The notes under the pieces: model-generated
Databases searched by the model: none
The model's input: only the letters and a program-made list of their open reading frames with translations
Told to the model about the DNA's origin: nothing
Origin: Bordetella genomosp. 2
Lineage (GTDB): Bacteria > Pseudomonadota > Gammaproteobacteria > Burkholderiales > Burkholderiaceae_B
Assembly (NCBI RefSeq): GCF_002261345.1
Contig: NZ_NEVT01000002.1
Coordinates: 62,001 to 126,000, forward strand
Length of the DNA: 64,000 nt
Reading direction: 5' to 3'
Translations under genes and position numbers: made by a program
Part shown: one piece after another, positions 27,424 to 36,584 of the stretch
How the letters are laid out: each line of letters starts with the position of its first letter
Numbering within the stretch: position 1 is the first letter of the stretch

Positions 27424-28808
27424 GCGCCGAGCGACCCGCCTCGGCTTCTCCAGGCCGTCCGGCCCTGCCCGACGGCCTGCCCGCTCCCCGGCGCTATTGG
27501 GCCGCCGCCACCGTCCTCACCGGCATCAGCATGTCGGTGCTGGACACCACCATCGCCAACGTGGCGTTGCCCACCATCGCCACGGACCTGAACGCGCAGC
27601 CGTCCCAGGCGGTGTGGATCGTCAACGCCTACAACCTGGCGGTCGTGGTGCTGCTGCTGCCCCTGTCGGCGCTGGCCGAGCGCATCGGCTTTCGGCGCAT
27701 GTTCACCATCGGCCTGGGCCTGTTCGCGACCGCCTCGCTGTGCGGCGCCCTGTCCACCGCGCTATGGCAGCTGACGTTGGCACGCGTGGTGCAGGGCGTC
27801 GGCGCGGCCTCGCTGATGTGCATGTTCGGCGGGCTGGTGCGCAATATCTACCCGCTGCGCATGCTGGGCCGCGGCATCAGCCTGAACGCCACCACGGTGG
27901 CGGTCATGTCGGTGCTGGGGCCCACCCTGGGCTCGATCATCCTCGAGGTTGCGCACTGGCGCTGGATCTTCGCCATCAACCTGCCCGTCTGCGCCGGGGT
28001 GATGCTGGGCCTGCGGCACCTGCCCGAAGTGCCCCGCAACAATGTGCGGCTGGACTGGCTGAGCGCCCTGCTGTGCATGCTGACCCTGGGCGTGTTCATT
28101 TCGGGGGTCGACACCCTGGGGCAGAGCGCCTGGCAGGGCGTGGCCATGATCGTCTTCGCCACGGTGGCCGGCTGGCTGCTGGTGCGGCGCGCCGGCAACC
28201 AGCCGGCCCCGCTGGTGCCGGTGGACCTGCTGCGCATCCGGCCGCTGGCTTTCGCGGTGGCCGCCTCGGCATGCACCTTCGCGGCACAGATGGCTTCGTA
28301 CGTGTCCTTGCCGTTCTACTTCCAGCAGGTGCTGGGCCGTCCCTACCTGGAGGTCGGCATGCTGATGGGCGCCTGGCCGGTGGGAACGGCCATCGTGGCG
28401 CCGCTGGCCGGCCGCATGTCGGACCGCTATTCGGCCGCCACGCTCAGCGGTGTCGGCGCGGCGGTCATGGTCGCCGGCCTGGCCGCGCTGGCCCTGCTGC
28501 CGCTGAGCGCCAGCAATCCCTGGATCATGGCCGCGATGTTCGTGGTCGGCATGGGCTTCGGTTTTTTCCAGACGCCCAACAACCGCGCCATGCTGTCCTC
28601 CGCGCCGCGCCAGCGCAGTGGCGCCGCCGGAGGGCTGCAAGCCACCACGCGGGTGTTTGGCCAGAGCTTCGGCACCGCGCTGGTGGCCATCGCCTTCGCC
28701 GTCGGCGGGGCGCGCGGGCCGACATTCGCGCTGCTGCTGGCCACCGTGTGCGCCGCGCTGGCGGTCGGCGTGAACGCGGTACGGGTCAACAAGCTGAAGA
28801 CCTCATAG
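27420..28808 (+). CDS. MFS transporter, DHA2 (14-helix) family
   Basis: 462 aa. Motif C-like [11 protein letters not shown] and the start [18 protein letters not shown] are typical of DHA2 drug exporters of the EmrB/QacA type, as are 14 hydrophobic segments. The GTG at 27420 overlaps the glmU stop as GTGA, which argues for translational coupling. A 13-residue gap before the first helix is Pro/Ala-rich. Substrate unknown. A hairpin follows the stop at 28817. Confidence 0.9.
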
Positions 28809-28816
28809 GGCGAACG

Positions 28817-28850
28817 CGCGCCGGCCCCCGGCGCGGCGTCCCTCTATAAT
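28817..28850 (+). promoter_or_regulatory. Hairpin followed by the ugd -10 element
   Basis: CGCGCCGG (28817-28824) pairs with CCGGCGCG (28828-28835). Ten bases later a consensus -10 TATAAT (28845-28850) gives a predicted start about 24 bases before the ugd ATG. No good -35 is seen because the hairpin occupies that place, so an activator or weak promoter is possible. Confidence 0.55.
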
Positions 28851-28880
28851 TTGCCCAACGGACCCCTATAGGCATTGCGC

Positions 28881-30203
28881 ATGAAAATCACGGTAATCGG
28901 CACGGGCTACGTTGGACTGGTTTCGGGCGCCTGCCTGGCCGACATGGGCAACGAGGTCATGTGCCTGGATGTCGACGCGGCCAAGATCCAGACCTTGCAG
29001 CAGGGCGGCATTCCCATCTACGAACCCGGCCTGGAAGAGCTCGTCAAGCGCAATGCCCAGGCCGGCCGCCTGCGATTCACCACCGATGTCGCCGCCAGCG
29101 TGGCCTTCGGCGACGTGCAGTTCATCGCCGTGGGCACGCCGCCCGGCGAAGACGGTTCGGCCGACCTGCAGCACGTACTGGCCGCGGCCCGCAATATCGC
29201 GCGCCACATGACGACCCGCAAGGTCGTGGTCGACAAATCCACCGTGCCTGTCGGCACTGCCGACAAAGTCAGGCAGGCCATCGCCGAGGTGCTGGCCGGG
29301 CGCGGCGTGGACGTTCCTTTCAGCGTGGCCTCCAACCCCGAGTTCCTGAAGGAAGGCGCGGCCATCAAGGACTTCATGAGCCCCGACCGCATCATCGTGG
29401 GCGCCGACGACGATTACGCCGTCGATGTGATGCGGCGCATCTACGCGCCCTTCCAGCGCACCCACGAGCGCCTGATGGTCATGGACGTGCGCTCGGCCGA
29501 GCTCACCAAGTACGCCGCCAACGCCATGCTGGCCACCCGCATCTCGTTCATGAACGAGATGGCCAACCTGGCCGAGGCCTTGGGCGCCGACATCGAGCAG
29601 GTGCGGCGCGGCATCGGCGCCGATCCGCGCATCGGCTATCACTTCCTGTACCCCGGCGTGGGCTACGGCGGCTCGTGTTTCCCCAAGGATGTGCAGGCGC
29701 TGGCGCGCACCGCCGCGGAACACGGCCTGCCGATGCGCGTGGTCGCGGCCGCCGAGGCGGCCAACGACGCGCAGAAGCTGCGCCTGTCGCAAAAAGTGGT
29801 GGCGCGCTACGGCGAGGACTTGTCCGGCCGCAGGTTCGCCTTGTGGGGCCTGGCCTTCAAGCCCAATACCGACGACATGCGCGAGGCGCCCAGCCTGACC
29901 GCCATCGCCGAACTGACCCGGCGCGGCGCGCGCGTGCGCGCCTACGATCCCATCGCCATGCCGCACGCGCGCCAGCTGCTGGCCGGCAATGCGGCGGTCG
30001 AGTTCGCCGACGACATGTACCAGGCGCTGGACGGCGCGGACGGCCTGCTCATCGCCACCGAATGGAAGGTGTTCCGCGCGCCCGACCTGGAGCGCGTGCG
30101 CGCCCTGCTCAAGGCGCCGCTGGTGATCGACGGCCGCAACCTGTATTCGCCCGCCGACATGCGCGCCCAGGGCTTCGAGTACCAGGGCATCGGGCGGTCA
30201 TGA
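28881..30203 (+). CDS. ugd: UDP-glucose 6-dehydrogenase
   Basis: 440 aa. NAD-binding start [18 protein letters not shown]; catalytic Cys266 in [10 protein letters not shown]; conserved [15 protein letters not shown] and the C-terminal domain [17 protein letters not shown]. It oxidises UDP-glucose to UDP-glucuronate, a precursor for polysaccharides or lipid A decoration. The ATG at 28881 is preferred to a TTG six bases upstream. Its TGA overlaps the next ATG (ATGA), so the glycosyltransferase is co-translated and probably uses the same pathway. Confidence 0.96.
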   Translation: MKITVIGTGYVGLVSGACLADMGNEVMCLDVDAAKIQTLQQGGIPIYEPGLEELVKRNAQAGRLRFTTDVAASVAFGDVQFIAVGTPPGEDGSADLQHVLAAARNIARHMTTRKVVVDKSTVPVGTADKVRQAIAEVLAGRGVDVPFSVASNPEFLKEGAAIKDFMSPDRIIVGADDDYAVDVMRRIYAPFQRTHERLMVMDVRSAELTKYAANAMLATRISFMNEMANLAEALGADIEQVRRGIGADPRIGYHFLYPGVGYGGSCFPKDVQALARTAAEHGLPMRVVAAAEAANDAQKLRLSQKVVARYGEDLSGRRFALWGLAFKPNTDDMREAPSLTAIAELTRRGARVRAYDPIAMPHARQLLAGNAAVEFADDMYQALDGADGLLIATEWKVFRAPDLERVRALLKAPLVIDGRNLYSPADMRAQGFEYQGIGRS

Positions 30204-31264
30204 GGATCCTGCAGCTCAACTTCGAGAAAGGCTGGCGCGGCGGCGAGCGCCAGACGCTGTACTGCATGCGCGCGTTCCGCGCGGCGGGGCACGAGGTCGA
30301 GCTGCTGTGCCGCGCCGGCGGCCCGCTGCAAGCGCGCGCCGGCGAAGAGGGCTTCATCGCCCATGGCGTGCGCAACGTGCCGGCCCAGCTGGCCTTCCTC
30401 GCGCGCGCCGGGCGCGGCTACGACATCATCCATGCGCAGACCGCCAACACCGTCACCTGGGCCGTGCTGACCAAGGCCCTGCATCGCCGTCCGGTGGCGT
30501 TTTCGCGGCGCACGTCGTTCGTGGTCGAGCCCAACGAGGAATGGAAGACCGGCGCCAAATGGCGCCGCGTCGACTGCTTCGTCGCCATCAGCGAGATGGC
30601 GGCGGCCGAGCCGCGCCGGCTCGGACTGCAGCCCGTCATCATCCGCAGCGCGGTCGAGCCGCACGTCATCGACCGCGCCAACGTCGACCGCCTGGCCGAC
30701 GAGCTGGGCCTGCGCGGCCGCAAAGTGCTGGCCACATCGGCCGCGCTGATCCGCGACAAGGACCCCTTGACGCTGATCCGGGCGGTCGGCGAGCTGGCCC
30801 GCACGCGCGCTGACTTCGTTTTCGTGCACTTCGGCGCCGGCGGCGACCGCGAGGCCGAATCGCGCGCCGAGGTCCAGCGGCTGGGCTTGCAGGACGTCTA
30901 CCTGTTCGCCGGCTTCCGCAAGGGCGTCGAGGATTTCTACAGCATCTTCGACGTCTTCGTCATGAGCTCCCAGGAAGAGGCCCTGGGCAGCAGCGTGCTG
31001 GACGCCTTCCTGCAGCGCGTGCCGGTGGTGTCGACCGACGCCGGCGGCTTGAAGGAAAGCGTGGCCGACGGCCGCGGCGTGCTGTGCCCCACCGGCGACG
31101 CGCATGCCCTGGCCCAGGGCATGGCGCGCTGCCTGGACGACGCCGCGTTCCGCGCCGACTGCACGCAGCGCGCCTACGATTACGTGCGCACCGAGCACGA
31201 CGTCACCGAAATGGGCCGCCGCTACCTGGCGCAGTTCGAGCAGTTGCTGGCGCGGCGGGGATAG
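30200..31264 (+). CDS. Glycosyltransferase, GT4-like (GT-B fold)
   Basis: 354 aa cytosolic or membrane-associated enzyme. The N-terminal half has the acceptor-side [20 protein letters not shown] and [12 protein letters not shown]. The C-terminal donor half has [28 protein letters not shown], and the E-x7-E region [21 protein letters not shown]. The coupled ugd gene makes UDP-glucuronate a possible donor. Acceptor unknown; no other polysaccharide genes are adjacent, so a single sugar transfer to lipid A or a glycolipid is one idea. Confidence 0.88.
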   Translation: MRILQLNFEKGWRGGERQTLYCMRAFRAAGHEVELLCRAGGPLQARAGEEGFIAHGVRNVPAQLAFLARAGRGYDIIHAQTANTVTWAVLTKALHRRPVAFSRRTSFVVEPNEEWKTGAKWRRVDCFVAISEMAAAEPRRLGLQPVIIRSAVEPHVIDRANVDRLADELGLRGRKVLATSAALIRDKDPLTLIRAVGELARTRADFVFVHFGAGGDREAESRAEVQRLGLQDVYLFAGFRKGVEDFYSIFDVFVMSSQEEALGSSVLDAFLQRVPVVSTDAGGLKESVADGRGVLCPTGDAHALAQGMARCLDDAAFRADCTQRAYDYVRTEHDVTEMGRRYLAQFEQLLARRG

Positions 31265-31294
31265 GCCTGCACCTGCGAAGAACACCTGCGGCGC

Positions 31295-31786
31295 CTACTC
31301 CGCCGATACGTCGATCCGCGTCTCGAACTTGGACCGGTGCACCGAGAAGAATGTCCGCACATTGCGCACATTCGCCTGTGCCGTGAAGGCCCGGTGCACC
31401 AGCGCATGGTAGGCCGGCATGTCGCGCACCTGCGCCACCACCACGAAATCCGGCCCGGGCGACACGCGGTAGCACTGCAGCACGGCCGGCTCGTCCACCA
31501 GGCTGCGCTCGAAGGCGTCCAGGCTCTCGGCCGCCTGCACATCCAGGGTGATCTCGACGATGGCGGTCAGCGTGCTGCCGAGTTTCTCCGGCGCCAGGAT
31601 CGCCACTTGCCGATCGACCACCCCCGTTTCCACCAAACGGCGCACCCGCCGCAGGCAGGTCGGCGGCGACGCATGCACGCGCGCGGCCAGTTCCTGGTTG
31701 GTCAGCGCGCAGTCGCATTGCAGCTGGTCCAGGATGCGGCGGTCCAGATCGTCCAGTTCGACAGGGCTGGCAGGTGTTTCTTGCAT
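31295..31786 (-). CDS. Lrp/AsnC family transcriptional regulator
   Basis: 163 aa. The N-terminal winged helix reads LDDLDRRILDQLQCDCALTNQELAARVHASPPTCLRRVRRL. The RAM domain follows (TAIVEITLDVQ, VAQVRDMPAYHALVHRAF). Lrp-type proteins bind amino acids and form octamers around DNA. It is divergent from glmS; the 149-bp gap between them is the most likely target for autoregulation. The ATG is at 31786. Confidence 0.92.
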   Translation of the reverse strand: MQETPASPVELDDLDRRILDQLQCDCALTNQELAARVHASPPTCLRRVRRLVETGVVDRQVAILAPEKLGSTLTAIVEITLDVQAAESLDAFERSLVDEPAVLQCYRVSPGPDFVVVAQVRDMPAYHALVHRAFTAQANVRNVRTFFSVHRSKFETRIDVSAE

Positions 31787-31935
31787 TTATATTTCACTGA
31801 ACAGGGAGATACGAAATAATATTTAATCACTTTTCTGTAAGAAAATCAGCTTTCACATAAGCCGAAAGAAAGAAATCAAATTTCAGCCGGGGAGGCGCAC
31901 AATGCGCCGATACGCAAATTCACGGAGATTCCCCT
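31787..31935. promoter_or_regulatory. AT-rich divergent control region between lrp-type gene and glmS
   Basis: The first 100 bases are strikingly AT-rich for this genome (for example AATAATATTTAATCAC around 31815-31830), as expected for Lrp wrapping. Near glmS, GGCGCA (31894-31899) and TGCGCC (31903-31908) form a small perfect palindrome. No consensus promoter is clear. Confidence 0.5.
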
Positions 31936-33768
31936 ATGTGCGGCATTGTTGGCGCCGTCGCCCAGCGCGACATCACCCCGATCCTGGTCGAAGGCCTGAA
32001 GCGGCTGGAATACCGCGGCTACGACTCGTGCGGCGTGGCGCTGTACATCGACGGCCACCTGCGCCGCACGCGCAGCACGCAGCGCGTGTCCGAGCTGGCC
32101 GACCAGATCGCCCAGGACAAGCTGGCCGGTTTCACCGGCATCGCCCACACCCGCTGGGCCACCCACGGCGTGCCGGCCACCCACAACGCCCACCCGCATT
32201 TCTCGCACCTGGGCAAGGACGAGCCGCGCATCGCGCTGGTGCACAACGGCATCATCGAGAACCACGACGAGCTGCGCGCCGAGCTGCAGGCCGCCGGCTA
32301 TGTCTTCGAAAGCCAGACCGACACCGAAGTCATCGCGCACCTGGTCAACCACCTGTACAACGGCGACCTGTTCGAGGCCGTGCAACAGGCGGTGCGCCGC
32401 CTGCATGGCGCCTACGCCATCGCCGTGTTCTGCCGCGACGAGCCGCACCGCGTGGTGGGCGCGCGCCAGGGCTCGCCCCTGGTGGTGGGCGTGGGCCAGA
32501 ACGAGAACTTCCTCGCTTCCGACGCCCTGGCCCTGGCCGGCACCACCGACCAGATCATCTACCTGGAAGACGGCGACGTGGTCGACCTGCAGCTGTCGCG
32601 CGTGTGGATCACCGACATGGAAGGCAAGCCGGTCGAGCGCAAGGTCAACACCGTGCAGGTGCATACCGGCGCGGCCGAGCTGGGCCCGTACCGCCACTAC
32701 ATGCAGAAGGAAATCTTCGAGCAGCCGCGCGCGGTCGGCGATACCTTGCAGGACATCGAGTCCGTGACGCCCGAGCTGTTCGGCGACGAAGCCTACAAGA
32801 TCTTCAAGGACATCGACTCGCTGCTGATCCTGGCGTGCGGCACCAGCTACTACGCCGGCCTGACCGCCAAGTACTGGATCGAATCCATCGCCAAGATCCC
32901 CGTCGCGGTCGAGATCGCCAGCGAATACCGCTACCGCGACAGCGTGCCGAACCCGCGCAGCCTGGTGGTCACCATCTCGCAATCGGGCGAGACCGCCGAC
33001 ACCCTGGCCGCGCTCAAGCACGCGCGTTCGCTCGGCATGGAACACACGCTGACCATCTGCAACGTGGCCACCAGCGCCATGGTGCGTGAGTGCAAGCTGT
33101 CGTACATCACCCGCGCCGGCGTCGAGATCGGCGTTGCCTCGACCAAGGCCTTCACCACCCAGCTGACGGCGCTGTTCCTGTTGACGCTGGCGCTGGCCCA
33201 GACGCGCGGCCACCTCAGCGCCGAGCAGGAAGCCCAGCACCTGAAGGACCTGCGCCACCTGCCCGCGGCCATCGGCTCGGTGCTGGCGCTGGAGCCGCAG
33301 ATCATGGCCTGGGCGGATCGTTTCGCCAGCAAGGAAAATGCCTTGTTCCTGGGGCGCGGCATGCACTATCCCATCGCCCTGGAAGGCGCGCTGAAGCTGA
33401 AGGAGATCAGCTACATCCACGCCGAGGCCTATCCGGCCGGCGAGCTCAAGCACGGGCCGCTGGCGCTCGTCACCGAGCAAATGCCGGTGGTCACCATCGC
33501 GCCCAACGACGCCCTGCTGGAAAAGCTGAAGTCGAACATGCAGGAAGTGCGCGCCCGCGGCGGCGAACTGTATGTATTCGCCGACGGCGACAGCCGCATC
33601 ACCAGCAGCGACGGCATGCACGTGATCCGCATGCCCGAGCACTACGGCGCCTTGTCGCCGATCCTGCACACGGTGCCGCTGCAGCTGCTGTCGTACCACA
33701 CCGCGTGCGCCCGTGGCACGGACGTGGACAAGCCGCGCAACCTGGCGAAGAGCGTGACGGTGGAGTGA
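31936..33768 (+). CDS. glmS: Glutamine--fructose-6-phosphate aminotransferase
   Basis: 610 aa. The N-terminal glutaminase domain begins [10 protein letters not shown] with nucleophile Cys2 and carries HTRWATHG and [11 protein letters not shown]. Two SIS sugar-isomerase domains follow ([27 protein letters not shown]). The C-terminus [15 protein letters not shown] is the canonical ending. It makes glucosamine-6-phosphate, feeding GlmU through GlmM. It lies divergent to the Lrp-type gene. A strong hairpin terminator lies 130 bases after the stop. Confidence 0.97.
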   Translation: MCGIVGAVAQRDITPILVEGLKRLEYRGYDSCGVALYIDGHLRRTRSTQRVSELADQIAQDKLAGFTGIAHTRWATHGVPATHNAHPHFSHLGKDEPRIALVHNGIIENHDELRAELQAAGYVFESQTDTEVIAHLVNHLYNGDLFEAVQQAVRRLHGAYAIAVFCRDEPHRVVGARQGSPLVVGVGQNENFLASDALALAGTTDQIIYLEDGDVVDLQLSRVWITDMEGKPVERKVNTVQVHTGAAELGPYRHYMQKEIFEQPRAVGDTLQDIESVTPELFGDEAYKIFKDIDSLLILACGTSYYAGLTAKYWIESIAKIPVAVEIASEYRYRDSVPNPRSLVVTISQSGETADTLAALKHARSLGMEHTLTICNVATSAMVRECKLSYITRAGVEIGVASTKAFTTQLTALFLLTLALAQTRGHLSAEQEAQHLKDLRHLPAAIGSVLALEPQIMAWADRFASKENALFLGRGMHYPIALEGALKLKEISYIHAEAYPAGELKHGPLALVTEQMPVVTIAPNDALLEKLKSNMQEVRARGGELYVFADGDSRITSSDGMHVIRMPEHYGALSPILHTVPLQLLSYHTACARGTDVDKPRNLAKSVTVE

Positions 33769-33900
33769 GCGAGAGCGGATTCCCGCAAGGCTTGAAAACG
33801 GGAAGCAAAGCCGGTCGCGCGGAATAAAGTCGGTCTCGGCGCTAACGGCTGCCTTTTCGCGATTTTTGTCTCCCCGCTCACCTTCAACTTCGAAAATGGA

Positions 33901-33927
33901 GAAGGGCCGCCAAAGCGGCCCTTCTTT
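33901..33927 (+). terminator. Intrinsic terminator downstream of glmS
   Basis: GAAGGGCCGC (33901-33910) pairs perfectly with GCGGCCCTTC (33915-33924) around CAAA, followed by TTT. The stretch 33769-33900 before it holds nothing recognisable. With the AT-rich hip control region it makes up the 360-bp gap from glmS to hipB. Confidence 0.85.
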
Positions 33928-34001
33928 GCGTTCCGGTGTATTGAGACCGGGGGCTCGGGCAACTTCCGCCCGGAACCCGGCGCCTAGCATGGGCGGGACG
34001 T

Positions 34002-34104
34002 TTTACAACTTATAAATTGTAAATCGTAAATACAATTTCGGCGTTGTAGTGTGGTTTTACAACTTATGTTGAGTATTTTAAATTTACTAAGTAGAATTTG
34101 TAAA
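34002..34104 (+). promoter_or_regulatory. hipBA promoter with repeated HipB-type operator half-sites
   Basis: An abrupt AT-rich stretch. TTTACAA (34002-34008) and TTGTAAA (34017-34023) form an inverted repeat with an 8-base spacer, the same spacing as E. coli HipB operators though a different sequence. Second copies occur at 34056-34062 (TTTACAA) and 34098-34104 (TTGTAAA). The last lies 24 bases before the hipB ATG. Autorepression by HipB is the natural reading. Confidence 0.7.
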
Positions 34105-34128
34105 TCGAAAAAACAACGTGAGGCTTGT

Positions 34129-34392
34129 ATGTCCGACTTCACCGTCCGCACGGCGGAGCAACTGCCAGCACTGCTTCAGGGTTTTCGCAGACAGTCGGGC
34201 CTGACCCAAGCGGATACGGCTATGCGCCTGGGCATCAGCCAGCAGGCCTTGTCTAATCTTGAGCGCCATGCAGACAAGGTTAGCGCCGACCGCCTGCTGG
34301 AGCTTCTGAGCATCCTGGGCGTCGAACTCGTGCTGCGCAAGACCAGCAGCGAATCGCTGTCGCCCAAGGCGTCGGCTGGTCCCAACTGGTGA
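34129..34392 (+). CDS. hipB: HipB-type antitoxin, XRE-family DNA-binding protein
   Basis: 87 aa. The helix-turn-helix reads SGLTQADTAMRLGISQQALSNLER, followed by a dimerisation segment VSADRLLELLSILGVELVLR and a flexible tail, as in HipB. GTGAGG lies five bases before the ATG at 34129. hipA begins four bases after its stop. It should bind and restrain HipA and repress the operon from the sites at 34002-34104. Confidence 0.9.
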   Translation: MSDFTVRTAEQLPALLQGFRRQSGLTQADTAMRLGISQQALSNLERHADKVSADRLLELLSILGVELVLRKTSSESLSPKASAGPNW

Positions 34393-34396
34393 GCGC

Positions 34397-35749
34397 ATGG
34401 GTCGACGCTCACACACCCGCACCCTGAATCTCTGGATGAACGGCGAATTCGTCGGCACCTGGAGTATGCAACCGCATGCCGGAGAAGTCCTGCAGTATGC
34501 CGACGCCTGGGTGGCTTCCGACCAGGGGCGCCCGCTGTCGCTGTCCCTCCCCTTCACCCCGGGCAATCCGCCGCACCGTGGCGAAGCCGTGCGCACCTAC
34601 TTCGAAAACCTGCTGCCGGACAGCAAAGAAATCCGCGAGCGCGTCGCACGTCGGTACCAGGCCGGCTCGACCAACGCGTTCGCCCTGCTGGCTGAAGTCG
34701 GTCGGGACTGCGTCGGCGCCCTGCAGGTGGTGCCGGGCCCCGAGGCGCCGGACCGCGTTCAAGAAGTGAACGCGGTTCCGATGACCGACGCCGAGATTGC
34801 CCAGCTGCTTCGCAACACCCTTGCGCCAGGCCCTCTCGGCCGGGACGCCGCCGAGGATGAAGACTTCCGCATCTCCATTGCCGGTGCACAGGAAAAGTCG
34901 GCCTTGCTCTGGTACGACGGGCGGTGGTGCCGGCCGCATGGCGCAACACCGACCACTCACATCTTCAAGCTGCCACTGGGCCTGGTCGCAAACATGAAGT
35001 TCGACATGAACGATTCGGTCGAAAACGAGTGGCTGTGTTCCGAAGTCCTGCGCGCCTACCAAATGCCTGTGGCGCGCACCGAGCCCCTGATGTTCGAGGA
35101 CATGAAGGTGCTGGCGGTCGAGCGCTTCGACCGGATGTGGTGGGAGAACCCCGAGGGCAAGCGCTGGCTCATCCGGCTGCCGCAGGAAGACATGTGCCAG
35201 GCGACGGCAACTCCGCCGCATTTGAAGTACGAGTCCGACGGCGGACCGGGTGTGCGCCAAATCATGAAGCTGTTGGGCACGTCGCGCGCTCCTGACCGCG
35301 ACCGCCGCACGTTCTTCCAGGCCCAGGTCCTCTTCTGGATGCTGCGTGCCACGGATGGCCACGCGAAGAACTTCAGCATTTTCCTGCGCCAGGGTGGCAC
35401 CTACGAACTCACCCCGCTGTACGACGTGCTGTCGGCTTACCCCATCATCGGCAAGGGTGCGAATCAGCTGTCTCCGTACGACGCCAAGATGGCCATGGCC
35501 GTGCGTTCGAAAAACCCCCACCGGGTCATGCGCGACATCCTGCGTCGGCACTGGATCGCCGTGGGCACCGAGCATGGCGTAGTGGATCACAACGGTCTGG
35601 GAGTGGCGCATGTCCTCGACGACCTGGTGGCGCGCACGCCCGAGGTCGTGAAGACCGTCCGCGCGCTACTGCCGGCTGGATTCCCCATGCACGTGGCCGA
35701 CTCCATCCTCAACGGCCTCCAGGATGCCGCCGACAAACTGGCGGGTTAG
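34397..35749 (+). CDS. hipA: HipA-type serine/threonine kinase toxin
   Basis: 450 aa, very close in layout to E. coli HipA. Ser160 in RISIAGAQEKSALL is the equivalent of the autophosphorylated serine. The catalytic Asp320 is in ATDGHAKNFSIF and the metal Asp343 in LYDVLSAYP. The conserved THIFKLP segment is also present. All key residues are intact, so it should be active. E. coli HipA phosphorylates glutamyl-tRNA synthetase and induces persistence. The pair has an AT-rich promoter unlike its neighbours and sits between unrelated housekeeping genes, which suggests transfer. Confidence 0.93.
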   Translation: MGRRSHTRTLNLWMNGEFVGTWSMQPHAGEVLQYADAWVASDQGRPLSLSLPFTPGNPPHRGEAVRTYFENLLPDSKEIRERVARRYQAGSTNAFALLAEVGRDCVGALQVVPGPEAPDRVQEVNAVPMTDAEIAQLLRNTLAPGPLGRDAAEDEDFRISIAGAQEKSALLWYDGRWCRPHGATPTTHIFKLPLGLVANMKFDMNDSVENEWLCSEVLRAYQMPVARTEPLMFEDMKVLAVERFDRMWWENPEGKRWLIRLPQEDMCQATATPPHLKYESDGGPGVRQIMKLLGTSRAPDRDRRTFFQAQVLFWMLRATDGHAKNFSIFLRQGGTYELTPLYDVLSAYPIIGKGANQLSPYDAKMAMAVRSKNPHRVMRDILRRHWIAVGTEHGVVDHNGLGVAHVLDDLVARTPEVVKTVRALLPAGFPMHVADSILNGLQDAADKLAG

Positions 35750-35791
35750 CGCCGGAGGGTCAGCGGGGCGGAGTAGCCCAGCATTTCGCGC

Positions 35792-35828
35792 CCAGGCACG
35801 GCGTCGTCCCGGCCGATGCCGTGCCTGG
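35792..35828. terminator. Hairpin between convergent hipA and HD-domain gene
   Basis: CCAGGCACGGC (35792-35802) pairs perfectly with GCCGTGCCTGG (35818-35828) across a 15-base GC-rich loop. No T-run is seen on either side. Its place between two converging genes suggests a bidirectional stop. Confidence 0.5.
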
Positions 35829-35838
35829 CGCGCCGAGT

Positions 35839-36480
35839 TCAGCCGGCCCAGCCCGAGTTGCGGATCACGCTGCAGAAGTTGGCGGGAACGAAACCCGGCT
35901 CCTTGTCGGCAATGACGTCGGCCTTCACGTTGCCAAAGGTCGTGTGCGGCTTGTGTTTGATGCCGTCATAGAAGGCCTGGATGATGTCCTCCTTGAATCG
36001 CGGCTCGCGCGGATGCGCGGCCATCACGGCCTGGCGCTGGGCATCGCTGTATTCGTCATAGCTCAGGCCCAGCACATCCATTTCCACGCCCGCGGTGACC
36101 AGCGCCACGACCGGGTGCATGAATTCCGGGATGCCCGGGGTGGTGTGCAACGCGATCGCAGTCCAGACCAGGTCGATGTCCTGCCGGGAAATTCCACGGC
36201 TTTGCAGAAAATCGCGCGCCGCGTTGGCGCCGTCCACTTCAAAGCGGCAGCAGCCGCTGCTGTGCTGGTGCGTGAGGCCCATGTCGTGAAACATGCAGCC
36301 GCAATACAGCAGTTCGGGGTCGAACTTCAGGCCGCGCCGCTTGCCGGCCAGTGCGCCGAAATAGTAGACGCGGCTGGAATGATGGAACAGCAGGGGCGAT
36401 TCGGTGTCGCGCACCAGCTCGGTGATTTCGCGCGCCAACTGGCTGTCGGGGATCTGGATACCGTCGATGGAGACGTTCAT
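35839..36480 (-). CDS. HD-domain metal-dependent hydrolase
   Basis: 213 aa. Metal-binding pattern: HHSSRVYYF (His33/His34), CMFHDMGLT (His65-Asp66), and a later aspartate/histidine region (ALHTTPGIPEF). This is the arrangement of stand-alone HD-fold enzymes, including those annotated as cyanamide hydratase-like. The substrate is not predictable. It is divergent from a GlxA-type regulator with a perfect palindrome between them, so that regulator may control it. Confidence 0.82.
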   Translation of the reverse strand: MNVSIDGIQIPDSQLAREITELVRDTESPLLFHHSSRVYYFGALAGKRRGLKFDPELLYCGCMFHDMGLTHQHSSGCCRFEVDGANAARDFLQSRGISRQDIDLVWTAIALHTTPGIPEFMHPVVALVTAGVEMDVLGLSYDEYSDAQRQAVMAAHPREPRFKEDIIQAFYDGIKHKPHTTFGNVKADVIADKEPGFVPANFCSVIRNSGWAG

Positions 36481-36550
36481 GGCATTGGCCCTGTCGGAAA
36501 ACCTATGGCTATTTTCCGGTTGCGCTAGAATGTCTTCAATAAACGTATTA

Positions 36551-36572
36551 CGTGATTTTCTGCCAAATCACG
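36551..36572. promoter_or_regulatory. Perfect palindromic operator candidate
   Basis: CGTGATTT (36551-36558), six bases, AAATCACG (36565-36572). It lies in the 104-bp gap between the divergent HD-domain and GlxA-type genes, 12 bases before the regulator ATG. A 22-bp perfect dyad in a short divergent promoter is most simply a regulator-binding site. Confidence 0.65.
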
Positions 36573-36584
36573 CGATTCTCAGCC

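Noticed and set aside
31894-31908. glmS ribozyme or riboswitch
   Set aside because: Only a 6-bp stem is present; no ribozyme-like fold, and the class is found mainly in Gram-positive bacteria.
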